From Mycobacterium sp. 1081908.1 (GTDB lineage Bacteria; Actinomycetota; Actinomycetes; Mycobacteriales; Mycobacteriaceae): DNA of 55,958 bases. The position numbers were made by a program, and so were the translations under genes. Shown here one piece after another: positions 48,197 through 55,538 of this stretch. Numbering within the stretch: the first letter of the stretch is position 1; every line of letters begins with the position of its first letter. The notes below the pieces were generated by a model. That model did no database searches, was not told where the DNA came from, and saw only the letters and a program-made list of their open reading frames with translations. Where the stretch lies: positions 1 through 55,958 of the forward strand of contig NZ_LZLY01000087.1 in NCBI RefSeq assembly GCF_001673535.1, in the 5' to 3' direction.

Positions 48197-48633
48197 CTGC
48201 TAGAGGCCGCCCGTCGCGCGGTCAGCGTGATACCGAAAACGCTGCCGGTTTCGTTGGGTTCGCGACCGTCGTGGAAGGTCTGGACTTCGTCGGCCAGGGA
48301 GGTCAGGACATGCCAGCTGAAGCTGCCGGGCGCCACCACGTCGTGGGTGTCGCACGCGGCGGAGGCCTCCACCACCAGCTCGTCGTCGTGCGGGTCGACG
48401 ACGACGACCAGCGTCGCGTCCGGCGTGGCCGAGCGGATCAGGCGGGTGCACACCTCGTCGACGGCGAGCCGCAAGTCGGCGACCGCGTCGAAATCCAGGT
48501 CCTCGAAGGTGCCGATCGCACCCACCAGCGTGCGCAGCATCGCCAGGTTCTCGAGGCGTGCCGCGACGTGCAGTTCGACGGCGCGGTGGCCGCGTTGACG
48601 CTTGTTCACGCGCAATCCCGGATCGGTGGTCAT
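48193..48633 (-). CDS. rsbW: Anti-sigma factor RsbW (UsfX)
   Basis: RsbW holds SigF inactive. The 146-residue GHKL-fold protein shows ENLAMLRTLVGAIGTFEDLDFDAVADLRLAVDEVCTRLIRSA. In kinases of this type the last helix carries the N-box asparagine (as in SpoIIAB EAVTNAII); here DEVCTRLI has no asparagine, and the usual glycine-rich G1 loop is not clear, so kinase activity is doubtful. The ATG at 48633 (MTTDPGLRVNKRQRG) has GGGAGA upstream; 27 extra codons before it are not conserved. Confidence 0.95.
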   Translation of the reverse strand: MTTDPGLRVNKRQRGHRAVELHVAARLENLAMLRTLVGAIGTFEDLDFDAVADLRLAVDEVCTRLIRSATPDATLVVVVDPHDDELVVEASAACDTHDVVAPGSFSWHVLTSLADEVQTFHDGREPNETGSVFGITLTARRAASSR

Positions 48634-48811
48634 ATGGTCTCCCGGCAATGTCTGCTTGACATTACTATTGCCGCGCAGCCCGCCATCGACCGTGGGCTCC
48701 AACCGATTAGTCACAATCGCCGCCGCTAGTCATGTCGATCGTTGTGGCAGTGGGCATCGATGTCGGTGTCGCTGACGCAACCCTTCCGGCACTCATCATG
48801 GTTTACAGCTG

Positions 48812-48836
48812 ATACCCATTTGCAGCAGCGAATAAC
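48812..48836 (-). promoter_or_regulatory. SigF-type promoter of rsbW-sigF
   Basis: On the minus strand GTTA (48833-48836), a 15-base spacer and GGGTAT (48812-48817) match the mycobacterial SigF consensus GTTT-N15-17-GGGTAT at nine of ten bases. Transcription would begin about 48805, leaving a leader of about 170 bases before the rsbW ATG. This fits autoregulation of the rsbW-sigF operon by SigF. Confidence 0.8.
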
Positions 48837-48874
48837 CCCGTCGGCGGAGCCTTAACACCGCGTACCCCGCGACC

Positions 48875-48880
48875 TACACT
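48875..48880 (+). promoter_or_regulatory. -10 element for the holin-like gene
   Basis: TACACT ends seven bases before the ATG at 48888, predicting a leaderless or almost leaderless mRNA. It lies about 40 bases from the SigF promoter that reads the other way. Confidence 0.5.
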
Positions 48881-48887
48881 TATGGGC

Positions 48888-49271
48888 ATGAAGCAGGCTC
48901 TGCTTCGGGCGGTTGTGCTTCTGACGTCGTGGGCCGTCGGCCTGCTGGCGGCGGCCTGGGTCGTGCCGGGTGTTTCGGTGTCGGCGTCGGGGTTCATCGT
49001 CGCCGTGGTGTTGTTCGCGGCGGCGCAGGCCGGGCTGTCGTTGCTGATCGTGAAGTTGCCGCGGGCCTATGCGTCGCTGCTCCTCGGGGGCAGCGGCCTG
49101 GTGCTGACGCTGGTCGCGTTGAGCCTGGCCGCGGCGTTCACGCACGGGCTCACCATTCGCGGGGCCGCCTCCTGGCTCGCCGCCACGATCGTCGTGTGGC
49201 TGGTGACCACGATCGGGGCGATCTCGCTGCCCGAGGGGTCCGTCCGCGAACCGGCCGGCTCGGCAGCGTAA
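48888..49271 (+). CDS. Phage-holin-superfamily IV/YvlD-like membrane protein
   Basis: This protein of about 127 residues has four hydrophobic helices (about 8-22, 31-52, 65-88 and 97-118). The pattern and small size are like the holin superfamily IV/YvlD group of bacterial membrane proteins, which are chromosomal and not from phages. The ATG at 48888 is the start by -10 position; an in-frame ATG two codons earlier is the alternative. It may share transcription with the next membrane gene, 18 bp further. The function is unknown. Confidence 0.82.
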   Translation: MKQALLRAVVLLTSWAVGLLAAAWVVPGVSVSASGFIVAVVLFAAAQAGLSLLIVKLPRAYASLLLGGSGLVLTLVALSLAAAFTHGLTIRGAASWLAATIVVWLVTTIGAISLPEGSVREPAGSAA

Positions 49272-49289
49272 ACCACCGAAGGAGGGGTG

Positions 49290-49601
49290 ATGAGCGACAG
49301 GCATCGCGATCCGACGGACCATTACCGGACCACGCAACCGCACGCCGGCTTCACGATGAAGGACAACCTCTACTGGCCCGGGTTCATCCTGCTCCTCGTG
49401 GCCATCGGGGGAATGATCAGCACCACGGCCGCGGCCGCCTACGGCCACTACGAGTGGATCGCCACGACGGTGCTGGTCGCCGTGCTCGGGACGATCGCCG
49501 GGGCGCTGTGGTTCGTCATGGAGCATCGCCGCGTGAGCCGCATCGACGAGCAATGGCGGCCCGCCCCGCGACCCGAAAGCGCCCGGGACACCCGCGTCTA
49601 G
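49290..49601 (+). CDS. Small two-helix membrane protein of unknown function
   Basis: This 103-residue protein has a hydrophilic start, two membrane helices (about 27-49 and 58-77) and a charged tail (EHRRVSRIDEQWRPAPRPE). The ATG at 49290 follows GAAGGAGGGG. I do not recognise a family. It follows the YvlD-like gene on the same strand and ends 7 bp before the convergent membrane gene. Confidence 0.75.
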   Translation: MSDRHRDPTDHYRTTQPHAGFTMKDNLYWPGFILLLVAIGGMISTTAAAAYGHYEWIATTVLVAVLGTIAGALWFVMEHRRVSRIDEQWRPAPRPESARDTRV

Positions 49602-49608
49602 CGGGGGG

Positions 49609-49992
49609 TCAGAGCGCCAGCACCGGGCCGGCGATCGGCGAAACTCCCAGGCCCAGCGCCACCACCATCAGCGTCAGCAGGAACCAGCCCGCGCCGTGCC
49701 ATCCCCACCAAGTGCCGCTGGCCTTCCATACCCGGTAGGTGCGCAGGAACGCCCAGACGCCCCCGGCCAGCAAAATCAGGGGACCGCCCAAGGCCAGCAT
49801 CGTCCGCTGGGGCGTGCCGCAGGCCGCCGTGTCGACGCCCGTGCCGGGACACGTGCTGACCCACAGCGCGGCAAGCACTACGAAGCCGATGCCCGCGGCA
49901 GCGGCCAGGGCGGCGAACCGGATGGCGGCGTGCACCTCCCGGTCCTCCTGCCCCAGGCGGTCACCGGGCGACCGCTGATCCGCTGTCTGCAT
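49609..49992 (-). CDS. Small membrane protein (Rv3289c-like by position)
   Basis: This 127-residue protein has three hydrophobic helices (about 20-41, 61-80 and 98-124); a short extracytoplasmic loop contains two cysteines (CPGTGVDTAAC) that could form a disulfide. The ATG at 49992 (MQTADQRSPGDRL) has GGGGGA upstream; an ATG at 50034 is less supported. Size and place next to lat match Rv3289c. The function is unknown. Confidence 0.78.
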   Translation of the reverse strand: MQTADQRSPGDRLGQEDREVHAAIRFAALAAAAGIGFVVLAALWVSTCPGTGVDTAACGTPQRTMLALGGPLILLAGGVWAFLRTYRVWKASGTWWGWHGAGWFLLTLMVVALGLGVSPIAGPVLAL

Positions 49993-50112
49993 CCTGATCC
50001 CCCGAGTCGTGATTCTGATTAGCTCTTTGTCCATCGTTCGCTGCGTCGCATTGGTTACGCGCCACGATGGTGAAAATCTGGATACCCTGCGCCGATCCAC
50101 GGTAAACCCCGG

Positions 50113-51426
50113 TCAGCCCCCCGTCACCGCCGTCAACGCCCCGCTCAGGGCGCACACCAGCGCGTCGATTTCCGCCCGGGAAACCGTCAGCGCGGGCCGG
50201 AACCGGACGCCGTCCTCCCCGCAGCGCAGCGCGATCACGCGGCGTTGCCACAGCTGATCGATCACCTCCTCGCGGTCACCGGCGGTCGGCAGGCTGAACG
50301 CGCACATCAGGCCGCGGCCGCGGGGGTCGCGAACCAGCGCCGGAAAGTCGTGGGCCAGCTCGACCAGCCGGCCCAGCAGGTAGCGCCCGTGTTCGGCGGC
50401 ACGCTCGAACAACCCGTCGTCCTCGATCACCTCCAGGATGCGGCGGGCCCGCACCATGTCGGCCAGGTTGCCGCCCCACGTCGAGCTGAGCCGGGAGGCG
50501 ACGGCGAACACGTTCTCGGCGATCTCGTCGACCCGGCGGCCGGCCATGATCCCGCACACCTGCGTCTTCTTGCCGAACGCCACCACATCGGGCCGCACAC
50601 CCAATTGCTGGTAGGCCCAAGGGGTTCCGGTCATCCCGCAGCCGGTCTGGACCTCGTCGAAGATCAACAGGGCGTCGCGTTCGTCGCATAGCCTTCGCAT
50701 CGCGGCGAAGAACGCGGGACGGAAGTGGCGGTCGCCGCCCTCCCCCTGGATGGGTTCGGCCACGAAGCACGCGATGTCGTGCGGGTGCGCGTCGAACGCC
50801 GCCCGCGCCTGCCGCAGCGACTCCGCCTCGAGCGCGTCCATGTCCGGACCGGGCCGGAGGTACGGCGCGTCGATGCGCGGCCAGTCGAACTTCGGGAAGC
50901 GGGCCACGGTGACCGGCTTGGTGTTGGTCAGCGACAGGGTGTAGCCGCTGCGGCCGTGGAACGCGCCGCGCAGGTGCAGCACCCGGGTGCCCAGCGCCGG
51001 GTCGATGCCGCGCGCCTCGTTGTGCCGGCTCTTCCAGTCGAAGGCGACCTTGAGCGCGTTCTCCACCGCCAGCGCACCGCCCTCGACGAAGAACAGGTGC
51101 GGCAGCGCGGGGTCGCCCAGCACCCGGACGAAGGTCTCGACGAAGCCGGCCATCGCCGCCGAGGCCACGTCGGGGTTGCTCGGCTTGTTCAGCGCGGCCT
51201 GCAGCAGCTCGGCTCGAAAGACGTCGTCGCCGGCCAGCGCCGGGTGGTTCATGCCCAGCGCCGACGAGGCGACGAACGTGAACATGTCTAGGTAGCGGCG
51301 GCCGTCCCGGGCGTCGACCAGGTAGGAGCCGGCCGATTGCGCCAGATCCAGCACCAGGTCGAAACCGTCGACCAGCATGCTGCGCGACAACGTCTCCTGG
51401 ACCCGGTCGGTAACGGCGGCCGTCAT
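50113..51426 (-). CDS. lat: L-lysine 6-aminotransferase
   Basis: Lat moves the epsilon-amino group of lysine to 2-oxoglutarate, making allysine/piperideine-6-carboxylate, the substrate of Pcd nearby. It rises strongly in starved M. tuberculosis. The 437-residue PLP enzyme (class III) shows ALAVENALKVAFDWK, HLRGAFHGRSGYTLS, AEPIQGEGGD, LIFDEVQTG and the PLP lysine in AFGKKTQVCG. The ATG at 51426 is taken; a second one lies three codons upstream. Its promoter at 51439-51467 gives a leader of only a few bases. Confidence 0.96.
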   Translation of the reverse strand: MTAAVTDRVQETLSRSMLVDGFDLVLDLAQSAGSYLVDARDGRRYLDMFTFVASSALGMNHPALAGDDVFRAELLQAALNKPSNPDVASAAMAGFVETFVRVLGDPALPHLFFVEGGALAVENALKVAFDWKSRHNEARGIDPALGTRVLHLRGAFHGRSGYTLSLTNTKPVTVARFPKFDWPRIDAPYLRPGPDMDALEAESLRQARAAFDAHPHDIACFVAEPIQGEGGDRHFRPAFFAAMRRLCDERDALLIFDEVQTGCGMTGTPWAYQQLGVRPDVVAFGKKTQVCGIMAGRRVDEIAENVFAVASRLSSTWGGNLADMVRARRILEVIEDDGLFERAAEHGRYLLGRLVELAHDFPALVRDPRGRGLMCAFSLPTAGDREEVIDQLWQRRVIALRCGEDGVRFRPALTVSRAEIDALVCALSGALTAVTGG

Positions 51427-51438
51427 GCCGCCCATCCT

Positions 51439-51467
51439 ATCGTAGTTTTTACGGCGCTTTGGCGAAA
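51439..51467 (-). promoter_or_regulatory. lat promoter in an AT-rich gap
   Basis: On the minus strand TTTCGC (51462-51467) and TACGAT (51439-51444) are 17 bases apart. Transcription would begin 6-8 bases before the lat ATG at 51426. The AT-rich stretch 51472-51494 just upstream, in the end of lrpA, is unlike the GC-rich surroundings and is a candidate LrpA/Lrp binding site. Confidence 0.6.
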
Positions 51468-51479
51468 CAGCAGGAAATA

Positions 51480-51932
51480 TTATGGTATGTATTGCCGATC
51501 ACAGTAAAACGTATTGAGGATGATGGTGCTCCGGGTCTGGACGTCGGCCGCCGTGCGGATCCGCTGCAGCAGGTCCTCGAGCGCCCGCGCGGACTCGACG
51601 CGAACCAGCAGGACGTAGCTCTCCTCGCCGGCCACCGAATGACAGGACTCGATCTCCGCGATGTGTTCCAGGCGGGCGGGCGCATCATCGGGTTGAGAGG
51701 GATCCAAGGGAGTGATGGCCACGAACGCCGAGAGCAGCTGCCCGACCGCCTCCGGGTTGACCCGCGCGGAATACCCCGTCACCACGCCGCGCGACTCCAG
51801 CCGGCGCACCCGCGACTGCACCGCCGAGACCGACAGGCCCGCCTTGCCGGCAAGCTCCGCCAGGGTTGCGCGCCCGTTGGCGACCAGCTCGCGCACCAGG
51901 GTCCGGTCAATGTCGTCGAGCGCGTCAACCAT
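51480..51932 (-). CDS. lrpA: Lrp/AsnC-family regulator LrpA
   Basis: This feast/famine regulator is linked to persistence and controls lat. The 150-residue protein has an N-terminal helix-turn-helix (about 5-55; TLAELAGKAGLSVSAVQSRVRRLESRGVVTGY) and a RAM ligand domain (about 65-145) with the amino-acid-binding pocket region SCHSVAGEESYVLLVRV. It lies directly upstream of lat on the same strand and is divergent from the DUF1338 gene, with 42 bp between, so it can control lysine catabolism on both sides. It matches Rv3291c. Confidence 0.95.
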   Translation of the reverse strand: MVDALDDIDRTLVRELVANGRATLAELAGKAGLSVSAVQSRVRRLESRGVVTGYSARVNPEAVGQLLSAFVAITPLDPSQPDDAPARLEHIAEIESCHSVAGEESYVLLVRVESARALEDLLQRIRTAADVQTRSTIILNTFYCDRQYIP

Positions 51933-51974
51933 TGGCGGAGACTATCGCAGCAAAGCCGGATTCGAGGGCGCGCC

Positions 51975-53213
51975 ATGAGTCCCCCCACCGAGCGGCTGGC
52001 GCCCTGGCAGCTGCGCGCCCGGTTCGCCGCCGGGCTGTCCGCGATGTACGGCGCGGAGGTGCCCGCGTACCGCACCCTGGTCGAGGTGAGCGGGCAGGTC
52101 AACGCCGCCTACGCGGCGCGGCATCCCGGCGCCGAACGGCTCGGGTCGCTGGACCGGGTCACCGCCGAGCGGCACGGCGCCATCCGGGTGGGCAGCCCGG
52201 CCGAACTGGCCGCCGTCGCCGACCTGTTCGCCGCCTTCGGCATGTATCCGGTGGGCTACTACGACCTGCGCCGCGCCGCGTCACCGATTCCGGTGGTGTC
52301 GACCGCATTTCGCCCCGTCGACGCGAACGAGCTGGCGCGCAACCCGTTTCGGGTGTTCGTCTCGATGCTGGCCACCCGGGACGCGCGCTATTTCGGCCCC
52401 GATCTGCGGGCCCGGGTGCAGACCTTCGTGGCGCGCCGCCGGCTGTTCGACCCCGCGCTGCTCGCGCGGGCGCGGATCATCGCCGCCGACGGCGGCTGCG
52501 GCGCCGACGAGGCGGGGGCTTTCGTGGCGGCGGCGGTGGCGGCGTTCGCGCTGTCGCGCGAGCCCATCGACAGGGCGTGGTACGACGAGTTGTCGCGGGT
52601 GTCGGCGGTGGCCGCCGACATCGCCGGGGTGGGCTCCACCCACATCAACCACCTGACGCCGCGGGTGCTCGACATCGACGAGCTGTATCGCCGGATGACC
52701 GCGCGCGGGGTCACCATGATCGATGCCATCCAGGGGCCGCCCCGCACCGGCGGGCCCGCGGTCCTGTTGCGCCAGACCTCTTTTCGGGCGCTCGCCGAGC
52801 CGTGCCTGTTTCGCGGCCGCGACGGCCGCGTCACCGCGGGCAGCCTGCGGGTGCGCTTCGGCGAGGTCGAGGCGCGCGGCGTCGCGCTGACCCCGAAGGG
52901 CCGCGAACGCTATGACGCCGCGATGGGCGCGCCCGACCCGGCGTCGGTGTGGCACCGGTACTTCCCGCCGACCGACGCCGGCATGGCCGCCGAGGGGCTG
53001 GCCTACTATCGCAGCGGCGACCCGTCGGCGCCGATCGTCTACGAGGACTTCCTGCCGGCGTCGGCGGCGGGCATCTTCCGCTCCAACCTGGACCGCGAAA
53101 CCCGGGCGCGGGCGGCCGCCGACGACTCGGGCTACGACGCGCAATGGCTGGCCGGCGCCATCGGCCGCGACGTCCGCGACCCGTACGCGCTCTACGAGGA
53201 GGCATCCCGATGA
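51975..53213 (+). CDS. hglS: 2-oxoadipate dioxygenase/decarboxylase (HglS, DUF1338)
   Basis: DUF1338 enzymes convert 2-oxoadipate, a product of lysine catabolism, to D-2-hydroxyglutarate with loss of CO2. The 412-residue protein shows the vicinal-oxygen-chelate-like fold with metal ligands likely in GVGSTHINHLTPR (about residues 222-233) and FGEVEARGVALTPKGR (about 295). The neighbours lat and pcd make 2-aminoadipate from lysine, so this enzyme continues the path after a transamination. It overlaps the pcd ATG by 4 bp. The name follows the Pseudomonas enzyme and is by family and context. Confidence 0.85.
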   Translation: MSPPTERLAPWQLRARFAAGLSAMYGAEVPAYRTLVEVSGQVNAAYAARHPGAERLGSLDRVTAERHGAIRVGSPAELAAVADLFAAFGMYPVGYYDLRRAASPIPVVSTAFRPVDANELARNPFRVFVSMLATRDARYFGPDLRARVQTFVARRRLFDPALLARARIIAADGGCGADEAGAFVAAAVAAFALSREPIDRAWYDELSRVSAVAADIAGVGSTHINHLTPRVLDIDELYRRMTARGVTMIDAIQGPPRTGGPAVLLRQTSFRALAEPCLFRGRDGRVTAGSLRVRFGEVEARGVALTPKGRERYDAAMGAPDPASVWHRYFPPTDAGMAAEGLAYYRSGDPSAPIVYEDFLPASAAGIFRSNLDRETRARAAADDSGYDAQWLAGAIGRDVRDPYALYEEASR

Positions 53214-54593
53214 ACACCGAGGAGTTGCGGCACCGGGCGCGGCACGCGCTGGGCGCCATGGGCGTCACCGAGGAGCTCGGCGACCCGGCCGGGCACGGGC
53301 TGCCGGCCAGCACGCCGATCACCGGCGAGATGCTCTTCACCGTCGGCCACACCACGCCCGAACGGGCCGGGGCGATCATCGGCGACGCCGCCGGCGCGTT
53401 CCCGGCGTGGCGCGCCACCCCGGCGCCGGCGCGCGGCGCGCTGGTGGCCCGGCTCGGCGAGCTGCTCACCGAACACAAGGACGACCTGGCGACGTTGGTG
53501 ACCGTCGAGGTGGGCAAGATCGGCTCCGAGGCGCTCGGCGAGGTGCAGGAGATGATCGACGTCTGCCAGTTCGCGGTCGGCCTGTCGCGCCAGCTGTACG
53601 GCCGCACCATCGCATCCGAACGCCCCGGGCACCGCCTGCTCGAGACCTGGCACCCGCTCGGCGTGGTCGGCGTCATCACCGCGTTCAACTTCCCGGTTGC
53701 CGTGTGGGCGTGGAACGCCGCCGTGGCGCTGGTGTGCGGGGACACCGTCGTGTGGAAGCCCTCGGAGCTGACGCCGCTGACGGCGCTGGCCTGCCAGGCG
53801 CTGATCGGCCGGGCCGCCGCGGACGTCGGCGCCCCCGGCGCGGTCAGCGGCCTGATCCTGGGCGAGCGCGACCTCGGCGAACGGCTGGTGGACGACGACC
53901 GGATCGCGTTGGTGTCCGCCACCGGCTCGGTGCGCATGGGCCGGGCCGTCGGCCCGCGGGTCGCCGCGCGCTTCGGGCGGGCCCTGCTGGAGCTGGGCGG
54001 CAACAACGCGGCCGTCGTGACGCCGTCGGCCGACCTCGACCTGGCCGTGCGGGCCATCGTGTTCGCCGCCGCCGGCACCGCCGGCCAGCGCTGCACCAGC
54101 CTGCGCCGGCTCATCGTGCACCGGTCGGTGGCCGACGACGTGGTCGCCCGGGTCGTCGAGGCGTGCGGGCGGCTCGCGATCGGCGACCCGTCGGCGCCGG
54201 ACACGCTCGTCGGGCCGCTGATCCACGAGACCGCCTACCGCGACATGGTCGGGGCGTGCGATCAGGCGCGCGCCGACGGCGGCCAGGTATTCGGCGGCGG
54301 GCGCGTTCCCGACACCCACCCCAGCGCCTACTACGTCGCGCCTGCCGTCGTCCGCATGCCCGCACAGACCGACATCGTGGCCACCGAGACGTTCGCGCCG
54401 ATCCTCTACGTGCTGACCTATGACGACCTGGACGAGGCGATCGCCCTCAACAACGGGGTGCCGCAGGGGCTTTCGTCGGCCATCTTCACCACCGACCTGC
54501 GGGAGGCCGAGCGTTTCCTGGACGAATCCGACTGCGGCATCGCCAACGTCAACATCGGGACGTCGGGCGCCGAGATCGCCGGCGCGTTCGGCG
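53210..54593 (+). CDS. pcd: Piperideine-6-carboxylate dehydrogenase Pcd, truncated at the 3' end
   Basis: Pcd, an NAD-dependent aldehyde dehydrogenase, oxidises piperideine-6-carboxylate (allysine) to 2-aminoadipate, completing the step after Lat. The 461 residues present show AFNFPVAVWAWNAAVALVCGDTVVWKPSE (NAD pocket), LLELGGNN with the catalytic glutamate and the nucleophile in AGQRCTSLRR. The usual end of the family (SGAEIGGAFGGEK and about 30 further residues) is cut after GAEIAGAFG. The reading frame then runs into antisense lhr DNA and stays open to 55468 by chance. Whether the enzyme is really truncated depends on the reality of the junction. Confidence 0.9.
54584..54593. other. pcd/lhr inverted junction (10-bp microhomology)
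   Basis: GCGTTCGGCG is read both as the pcd codons for AFGG and, on the other strand, as lhr codons for HAER. On the left the DNA is pcd in its usual direction; on the right it is lhr in inverse direction compared with the usual order pcd, Rv3294c, tetR, lhr. The break falls inside both genes. Confidence 0.85.
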
Positions 54594-55489
54594 TGGATCT
54601 CGTTGAGCCGGGAGGTCAGCCGCTCGGCCAGCCGCCGCGAGTTCGCGAACACGATGGTCGAGTCGTGCGACTCGATCAGGTCCACCAGGCGCGCCTCGAC
54701 GTCGGGCCAGATGGTGTTGTTCGCCAGGTTGGCCATGTCGGGCACCGGCACCTGCACCGTGAGCTCGATGGTCTTGGCCGACGGCGGCGCGACGATCGTC
54801 GTGCGGGCTTGCCCGGACAGGAACCGCGCCAGCTCCTCGGGCGGGCGCACGGTCGCCGACAGCCCGATGCGCTGAGCGGGCCGCCCTTCGGAAGAGCCGT
54901 GGCGCAGGTCGTCCAGCCGCTCCAGGGACAGTGCCAGGTGCGCGCCGCGCTTGCCCGCGGCGATGGCGTGGATCTCGTCGACGATCACCGTCTGGACGCC
55001 GGCGAGGGTTTCGCGCGCCGCCGAGGTCAGCATCAGGAACAGCGATTCCGGGGTGGTGATCAGCACGTCGGGGGGGTGCGCGATGAGCTGGCGGCGGGCC
55101 GCGGGCGGGGTGTCGCCGGAGCGCACCCCGACGGTGATGCCGGGTGGGGGCAGGCCGTGCCGCTCGGCGATCCGGGTGAGCCCCGCCAGCGGGGTGCGCA
55201 GGTTGCGTTCGACGTCGACCGCCAGCGCCTTGAGCGGGGACACGTAGAGGACGCGGGTGCCGGCCGGCCGATCGGCCGACCCGGCCTGGCCGGCGAGGCT
55301 GTCCAAGGCCCACAGGAACGCCGCGAGGGTCTTGCCGGACCCGGTCGGCGCGATGACCAGGGTGTTGTCGCCGTCGGCGATCGCGTCCCAGGCCTGGGCC
55401 TGCGCGGTGGTCGGGGCGGCGAAGGTGCCGGTGAACCACTCGCGGGTGACCGCGCTGAACCGGCCTAGCGGATCGGGGCGAGTGCTCAC
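54584..55489 (-). CDS. lhr: Lhr DNA helicase, N-terminal ~302 residues
   Basis: Lhr is a superfamily 2 helicase of about 1500 residues that moves 3' to 5' on DNA and is used in DNA repair. Here only the first RecA domain and part of the next are present: Walker A APTGSGKT (about residue 50), VLYVSPLKALAVDVERNL, TTPESLFLML, the DEIH box in VIVDEIHAIAAGKRG, LSATVRPPEE and VFANSRRLAERLTSRLNEIHAER. The GTG start at 55489 is chosen. The coding breaks at the junction, and the rest of the frame is antisense to pcd. More than 1200 residues are missing in this window. Confidence 0.92.
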
Positions 55490-55538
55490 CCAACCATGGT
55501 GCCAACCGGCACCGACATCGGCTCTACCGAGCGCTCTC

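Noticed and set aside
48888..49271. Prophage remnant because of the holin-like protein
   Set aside because: No other phage gene is near; the YvlD/holin IV-like family is a common chromosomal membrane family.
53192..54583. The lhr frame continuing through pcd on the minus strand
   Set aside because: It has no helicase motifs after the junction and lies opposite to a well-supported aldehyde dehydrogenase.
54594..55468. A long pcd fusion protein continuing to 55468
   Set aside because: The added part is antisense to lhr, which itself has clear helicase motifs, so the open frame is a GC-bias effect.
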